Positions 5,367 to 9,186 of a stretch of DNA of 9,186 nt are shown here, one piece after another. The notes under the pieces were generated by a model. It saw only the letters and a program-made list of their open reading frames with translations. It searched no databases and had not been told where the DNA came from. This stretch comes from Methylotenera sp. UBA6020 (GTDB lineage: Bacteria > Pseudomonadota > Gammaproteobacteria > Burkholderiales > Methylophilaceae). Where the stretch lies: assembly GCA_002429455.1 (NCBI GenBank), contig DIZU01000103.1, positions 17,581 through 26,766 on the forward strand, read 5' to 3'. Every line of letters begins with the position of its first letter. Positions within the stretch are counted from its first letter, which is position 1. The position numbers and the translations under genes are program-made.

Positions 5367-5837
5367 TTAAAGCATGCTACCCATCACAAAACCAATGACG
5401 ATACCGGTGATAAGCGCAACGGTCACCGCGCGATAGGTCAGCACATCCTTAGAATAGCCACGCTTAATTGCCACAATAGACACCAGATAGCCAACGGCGT
5501 TTAACAGCCAGATGATTGACAAGCTAAGGACTTTAAGCAGCAAAGGGCCAATGATAGGCACAAGCGCTATGATGCCGACGAACCATGCAAACAGATGGGA
5601 AAGCAATCCGAATAACAACACACCGGCGGTAACGGCTTTAGCATGCCACCCAAAATGCCATGCCGCATAAACACCCAACACCAACACTGTGCTTAACGGC
5701 AACATCAGTTTCCATGCGCCGCGCTTTACTGGTGGGATGATAGCTTCTTGGTTAAAAATATGCGGATTGGGAATCCCTGCCTTGGAAAGACTGGCACTCG
5801 AAATTTCCGTAGTTTTGTTTTCAGGTTCTGAGGCCAT
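5367..5837 (-). CDS. Hypothetical small inner membrane protein
   Basis: I do not recognise this family. The 156-residue product has a polar N-terminal tail of about 40 residues (MASEPENKTTEISSASLSKA, then a Pro-rich GIPNPHIF and IIPPVKRG). The hydrophobic core that follows has segments near 42-62, 67-90, 92-125 (long enough for two passes) and 135-154. There is no signal peptide, and no catalytic or metal-binding motif is evident. I place the start at ATG 5837, preceded by a weak AGAAG; the frame extends 9 codons to a TTG at 5864 that has no better ribosome binding site. It lies about 90 bp downstream of acnB with a stem-loop in between, and 65 bp upstream of the DUF2914 gene. Intact frame, hydrophobic pattern and position between two real genes make it a probable gene. 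Confidence 0.72.
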   Translation of the reverse strand: MASEPENKTTEISSASLSKAGIPNPHIFNQEAIIPPVKRGAWKLMLPLSTVLVLGVYAAWHFGWHAKAVTAGVLLFGLLSHLFAWFVGIIALVPIIGPLLLKVLSLSIIWLLNAVGYLVSIVAIKRGYSKDVLTYRAVTVALITGIVIGFVMGSML

Positions 5838-5878
5838 ATCGCTTCTGAGGGTAAGGAAAGTCAAAGCAATATAGCCCA

Positions 5879-5911
5879 GCGTTCATCCTTTGACAAGCAG
5901 AGGACGAACGC
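5879..5911 (-). terminator. Stem-loop after acnB, possible terminator or attenuator
   Basis: GCGTTC plus TCCT (5879-5884, 5886-5889) pair with AGGA plus GAACGC (5901-5904, 5906-5911), with one mismatch and an 11-nt loop. It begins 18 nt after the acnB stop codon. The bases that follow on the minus strand (TGGGCTATATTGC) do not form a T-run, so it may reduce read-through or stabilise the acnB 3' end more than terminate outright. Confidence 0.4.
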
Positions 5912-5929
5912 GGACATTCAACACTGTAA

Positions 5930-8512
5930 TTAACTGGCAACTTCAGCGATAGGGATGATTTTTTTCGCTTTCGCCATGCTTTCAGAATAATCCGGCATTT
6001 GATCAAAATTCAAATACTTATAGATTTCAGCGGTGTTCTGCAACTTGTTACCGACTGTTTCCATATACTCAGCATGGGTTGGCATGTAACCTAACTTAGC
6101 ACATACTGCCGCCAACTCAGCCGAACCCAAGTAAACACGCGCATCGCGACCCATACGGTTATCAAAGTTACGGGTACTGGTAGAGAATACCGTGGCTTTA
6201 TCCGCCACCCGCGCCTGATTGCCCATGCACAGCGAGCAGCCTGGCACTTCGGTGCGCGCACCTGCTACACCAAACACAGAGTACACACCTTCATCACGCA
6301 ACTGGTTTTCATCCATACGTGTAGGCGGTGCAATCCATAAGCGCGTCGGAATGTTGCTTGTGCCTTCCAGTACCTTGGCGGCAGCGCGGTAATGGCCAAT
6401 ATTGGTCATGCAGCTACCAATGAACACTTCGTCAATTTTATCGCCAACCACGGCTGACAATGGTCTAACGTCATCAGGGTCGTTCGGGCAAGCCACTAGC
6501 GGTTCCTTGATTTCATTCAAATCAATTTCAATAGTGTAGGCATATTCGGCATCTGCATCTGGTGCTAGCAGCTCTGGTTTTGCCAACCACGCTTGCATAC
6601 TGGCGATGCGGCGTTGTAAAGAGCGCGCATCCTCATAACCGTTATCAATCATGTTTTGCATGAGGACGATATTTGAGTTCAAGAACTCAATTACCGGCTC
6701 TTTATTCAGCTTTACCGTACAGCCATTGGCAGAGCGCTCGGCAGACGCATCGGCGAACTCGAATGCCTGCTCGACTTTTAAATCCGGCAAACCTTCAATT
6801 TCTAAAATGCGGCCATTAAATACATTCTTTTTACCTTGCTTGCCAACCGTGAGTTCGCCTTTTTGAATGGCCGCATACGGAATTGCATTCACTAAATCGC
6901 GCAGGGTAATGCCAGGTTGCATCGTGCCTTTAAAGCGCACTAATACAGACTCCGGCATATCCAGCGGCATGGCGCCCATCGCGGCGGCAAACGCCACTAA
7001 ACCAGAACCGGCTGGGAACGATATACCAATCGGGAAGCGGGTATGTGAATCACCGCCGGTACCTACGGTATCCGGCAAGATCATACGGTTGATCCATGAA
7101 TGAATCACGCCATCGCCCGGACGTAACGAAACACCACCACGGCTAGACATAAACTCTGGCAAGCTGTGTTGCAGTTTAATATCTACCGGTTTTGGGTAAG
7201 CGGCAGTATGGCAAAAGCTTTGCATCACTAAATCGGCACTAAAGCCCAGGCAAGCAAGTTCTTTCAGTTCATCACGCGTCATGCCGCCCGTGGTGTCTTG
7301 TGAACCCACCGTCGTGGCTTTTGGTTCGCAGTAACTACCGGGACGCACGCCCGTACCTTCTGGCAGACCGCAAGCACGACCCACCATTTTTTGCGCTAAG
7401 GTATAGCCTTTGCCAGTATCTTTTGGCGTAATCGCCTTAATAAACAATTCAGAAGGGGGCAGGCCTAAAGCGTGTCTGGCATTAGTGGTTAAACCACGCC
7501 CAATAATCAATGGGATACGGCCACCGGCACGCACTTCATCCGGCAAGGTAAAAGGTGCCAACTCAAAGCTCGCAATGACTTCACCTTGTGCATTCAACAC
7601 CTTGCCTGCGTAAGGTTGAATGGTGATGATGTCACCCGTTTGCATTTTTGACACATCGCATTGAATAGGTAGCGCACCAGAGTCTTCTGCGGTATTAAAG
7701 AAAATCGGCGCGATTTTGCTGCCTAAGATCACACCGCCAGTGCGTTTGTTGGGAATATGCGGAATATCGTTACCCATAAACCACTGCAAGGAATTGATCG
7801 CAGATTTACGTGAAGAACCGGTACCGACGACATCACCCACATAAGCCAGCGGCAAGCCTTTTTGCTTTAATGTTTCAATGAGGCTTAAGCCTTCAGGCAT
7901 TTTATTGATGAGCATGGCTTTAGCATGCAACGGAATATCCGGGCGGCTCCAGGCCTCTTGCGCTGGTGATAAATCATCGGTATTGGTTTCCCCATCCACC
8001 TTGAACACCACGACTTTAAGCTCTTTGGCCAGTACTGGCGCGTTGGTAAACCATTCGGCATTTGCCCAGGATTCGATTAGTTTCTTAGCATGCAGGTTGC
8101 CGGCCTTCATCTTTTCATCCACATCATGAAAAGCATCGAACATCAAAATAGTTTGCGACAAAGCTTTGACAGCCGCTGCTGCCATAGTCGTATCCAGCAA
8201 ACCAACCAAAGCCTGCACGTTATAGCCGCCTAACATGGTACCTAAAAGCTGCACGGCTTTTTCTGCACTGATTAAAGGTGAGGTCACTGTGCCATTGGCA
8301 ATATCTGACAGAAATGCCGCTTTTACATAAGCCGCTTGATCCACCCCTGCTGGCGTGCGATTTGCAATCAGATCAAGCAGTGTCTCTGCTTCTCCTGCAG
8401 GCGGATTTTTAAGCAACTCAACGACTTGAGCGACTTGCTCTGCATTGAGTGGCAAAGGTGGCAGATTTTCTGTGGCGCGTTCTGCAACGTGCTGGCGGTA
8501 AGCTTTTAACAT
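5930..8512 (-). CDS. acnB: Aconitate hydratase B (2-methylisocitrate dehydratase-competent type)
   Basis: AcnB interconverts citrate and isocitrate through cis-aconitate in the TCA cycle; members of this type can also act on 2-methylisocitrate. The 860-residue product matches the family (E. coli AcnB has 865). The order is the AcnB one: an N-terminal HEAT-like domain ([20 protein letters not shown], about 1-160), the swivel domain (about 165-370, with [19 protein letters not shown]), then the catalytic domains (about 390-860), including [19 protein letters not shown]. The [4Fe-4S] ligands are Cys701 ([12 protein letters not shown]), Cys759 and Cys762 (PGCSLCMGN), with nearly the same spacing as Cys710, Cys769 and Cys772 in E. 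coli. The conserved N terminus supports ATG 8512, though no good ribosome binding site precedes it. Upstream are a fumarase and a small EF-hand gene on the same strand; the 108-bp gap contains a candidate promoter and two palindromes, so acnB probably has its own start of transcription. Confidence 0.98.
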   Translation of the reverse strand: MLKAYRQHVAERATENLPPLPLNAEQVAQVVELLKNPPAGEAETLLDLIANRTPAGVDQAAYVKAAFLSDIANGTVTSPLISAEKAVQLLGTMLGGYNVQALVGLLDTTMAAAAVKALSQTILMFDAFHDVDEKMKAGNLHAKKLIESWANAEWFTNAPVLAKELKVVVFKVDGETNTDDLSPAQEAWSRPDIPLHAKAMLINKMPEGLSLIETLKQKGLPLAYVGDVVGTGSSRKSAINSLQWFMGNDIPHIPNKRTGGVILGSKIAPIFFNTAEDSGALPIQCDVSKMQTGDIITIQPYAGKVLNAQGEVIASFELAPFTLPDEVRAGGRIPLIIGRGLTTNARHALGLPPSELFIKAITPKDTGKGYTLAQKMVGRACGLPEGTGVRPGSYCEPKATTVGSQDTTGGMTRDELKELACLGFSADLVMQSFCHTAAYPKPVDIKLQHSLPEFMSSRGGVSLRPGDGVIHSWINRMILPDTVGTGGDSHTRFPIGISFPAGSGLVAFAAAMGAMPLDMPESVLVRFKGTMQPGITLRDLVNAIPYAAIQKGELTVGKQGKKNVFNGRILEIEGLPDLKVEQAFEFADASAERSANGCTVKLNKEPVIEFLNSNIVLMQNMIDNGYEDARSLQRRIASMQAWLAKPELLAPDADAEYAYTIEIDLNEIKEPLVACPNDPDDVRPLSAVVGDKIDEVFIGSCMTNIGHYRAAAKVLEGTSNIPTRLWIAPPTRMDENQLRDEGVYSVFGVAGARTEVPGCSLCMGNQARVADKATVFSTSTRNFDNRMGRDARVYLGSAELAAVCAKLGYMPTHAEYMETVGNKLQNTAEIYKYLNFDQMPDYSESMAKAKKIIPIAEVAS

Positions 8513-8529
8513 AGTCTTTTGCGTCTTAT

Positions 8530-8543
8530 ATTTTAATTAAAAT
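8530..8543. promoter_or_regulatory. Perfect 14-bp AT palindrome just upstream of acnB
   Basis: ATTTTAATTAAAAT is a perfect palindrome ending 18 bp before the acnB ATG. It could be an operator lying over the start of the transcript. The sequence is purely A and T in an AT-rich gap, so a chance palindrome is quite possible. Confidence 0.3.
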
Positions 8544-8554
8544 GATTGGTTACA

Positions 8555-8560
8555 ATTATA
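8555..8560 (-). promoter_or_regulatory. Candidate -10 box for acnB
   Basis: The minus strand reads TATAAT here, within TTGTATAATTG, 42 bp before the acnB start. The -35 position holds only TCACAT with a 17-bp spacer. A second possibility is TTGTAA further downstream with a poor -10. The call rests on the perfect -10 hexamer and its place in the gap. Confidence 0.35.
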
Positions 8561-8580
8561 CAACCAGCACAAAACACATG

Positions 8581-8606
8581 TGACTTAAGCCGTTAGATTT
8601 AAGTCA
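8581..8606 (-). terminator. AT-rich stem-loop after the EF-hand gene
   Basis: TGACTTAA (8581-8588) pairs perfectly with TTAAGTCA (8599-8606) around a 10-nt loop, starting 14 nt after the EF-hand gene stop. The stem is weak and AT-rich. On the minus strand the next bases are CATGTGTTTTG, which is a poor T-tract. It could still partly separate the EF-hand gene from acnB. Confidence 0.35.
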
Positions 8607-8620
8607 TTTTAGTGCTTGGC

Positions 8621-8968
8621 CTAGTTGCTGTGGTCTACGTACAACTCTTTGGCAAATGGCGTACTACAACTTTTGCCGCTGGCAGAGGCTTCCAGTTTAT
8701 CCAGCAGCTCTTTTTCATAGCCTTTGCCATGTTTGAGCTCTAAAAACGCACGTACTTCGTATACATCTGCGTAGCCGTTTTTATCTGTATCCATCGCCGC
8801 TACGTTGTCTTCAAGTGAAGGGCCAATATAGTTACCAGCATGATCGGTAAGGTAACCTAACACATCATCGGCGCTGGCTACAGTGGCTACCGAAAGCAAA
8901 CCTAACGAAAACAAACAAAGAAAAGTGCAAGTTTTCGATATCAATTTCACCATGTTATTTGCACTCAT
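8621..8968 (-). CDS. Small exported single EF-hand protein
   Basis: The 115-residue product begins with a signal peptide: Lys9 and Lys12, a hydrophobic run TFLCLFSLGLLSVATVA, and a likely signal peptidase I site after ASA (residues 31-33), giving a mature chain starting DDVLGYL of about 82 residues. Residues 60-71 form a canonical EF-hand loop, DTDKNGYADVYE, with Asp1, Asp3, Asn5, Gly6, Asp9 and Glu12 all in place, flanked by helical VAAM and VRAFLEL. Only one loop is complete, so Ca2+ binding might need dimerisation. A lone Cys101 lies near the C terminus. The start is ATG 8968, supported by GAGGA at 8977-8981; the TTG at 8983 in the same frame overlaps that site and is not the start. The protein is presumably periplasmic, of unknown role. 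It lies 65 bp after the fumarase stop and 108 bp before acnB. Confidence 0.82.
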   Translation of the reverse strand: MSANNMVKLISKTCTFLCLFSLGLLSVATVASADDVLGYLTDHAGNYIGPSLEDNVAAMDTDKNGYADVYEVRAFLELKHGKGYEKELLDKLEASASGKSCSTPFAKELYVDHSN

Positions 8969-8976
8969 GAACAATA

Positions 8977-8981
8977 TCCTC
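8977..8981 (-). promoter_or_regulatory. Ribosome binding site that decides the EF-hand protein start
   Basis: The minus strand reads GAGGA, 8 nt before the ATG at 8968. Because it overlaps the upstream in-frame TTG (8981-8983), the longer form can be dismissed. Confidence 0.7.
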
Positions 8982-9033
8982 AAGACTAATTACTGACTGA
9001 GATTAAACCAAATAGTGCAATTATTACTGTGAC

Positions 9034-9186
9034 CTATGGCACAGCGTGTATTGCTATAGATTTATGCTGCGAAATATTTTCTTTCCATTCAGCTGGCCCC
9101 GTGGTGTGTACTGAGACACCTTTAGTATCGACAGCCACCGTTACCGGCATATCTTGCACGGTAAACTCGTAAATCGCTTCCATGCC
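9034..9186 (-). CDS. Class I fumarate hydratase, C-terminal end (gene continues past the window)
   Basis: The last 50 residues read GMEAIYEFTVQDMPVTVAVD, then TKGVSVHTTGPAEWKENISQ and a short tail, ending in TAG at 9034-9036. This is the C terminus of the iron-sulphur (class I) fumarases, which interconvert fumarate and malate: E. coli FumA has [20 protein letters not shown] in the same place. The VHTTGPAEW ending resembles the type common outside the enterobacteria. The catalytic part and the cluster cysteines are beyond the window, so fumarase cannot be fully separated from the related tartrate dehydratases, but fumarase is the likely function beside acnB. The tail after PAEW (KENISQHKSIAIHAVP) looks poorly conserved. 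The EF-hand gene follows after 65 bp. Confidence 0.85.
   Translation of the reverse strand, partial: GMEAIYEFTVQDMPVTVAVDTKGVSVHTTGPAEWKENISQHKSIAIHAVP

Noticed and set aside
6651..8129. Several plus-strand open frames of 67-83 codons
   Set aside because: All are opposite the continuous, well-conserved acnB frame and have no family signal of their own.
8677..8791. Lanmodulin-like lanthanide-binding protein
   Set aside because: Only one EF-hand loop is present and it lacks the position-2 proline typical of lanmodulin loops, so a specific lanthanide role is not supported by sequence.
9037..9054. Sigma-54-like TGGCAC and TTGC elements on the plus strand
   Set aside because: The spacing is 8 bases where sigma-54 promoters need 5, it lies in the fumarase coding end, and no plus-strand gene follows.

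Overview
The window looks like a chromosomal housekeeping region of a betaproteobacterium. The protein flavour and gene set (class 2 PyrD, AcnB, a two-domain class I fumarase, RlmJ, a YqhA-type protein, a family 5 uracil-DNA glycosylase) and the moderately AT-rich DNA best suit the Methylophilaceae, for example Methylotenera. That assignment is an inference from overall protein resemblance, because no 16S rRNA gene is present. I see no phage, transposase, CRISPR array, tRNA or rRNA gene, and no convincing new multi-gene system.

Layout, left to right. 1-551 (minus): 5' part of pyrD, cut by the window edge. 635-1102 (minus): a DUF421/YetF-type membrane protein. 1103-1580: a gene-poor stretch holding a dense cluster of palindromic intergenic repeats, the most unusual DNA in the window. 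1581-1763 and 1803-2456 (minus): a small tautomerase lying directly downstream of a family 5 (UDGb) uracil-DNA glycosylase, probably one operon. 2457-2684: a divergent control region with a perfect inverted repeat. 2685-3542 (plus): rlmJ. 3629-4177 (plus): a YqhA/UPF0114 membrane protein. 4174-5301 (minus): a multi-pass membrane protein with a C-terminal DUF2914 domain, whose stop codon overlaps that of the preceding gene tail to tail. 5367-5837 (minus): an unrecognised small membrane protein. 5930-8512 (minus): acnB, complete. 8621-8968 (minus): a small exported single EF-hand protein. 9034-9186 (minus): the C-terminal end of a class I fumarate hydratase.

How they work together. The right third reads, in transcription order, fumarase, EF-hand protein, acnB, membrane protein. 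It carries two [4Fe-4S] hydro-lyases of the TCA cycle with a small exported protein between them. The left and middle parts combine pyrimidine synthesis (pyrD), uracil removal from DNA (UDGb), rRNA modification (rlmJ) and four poorly characterised membrane proteins. Several annotated starts depend on the position of a ribosome binding site or a conserved N terminus, as noted in each entry.
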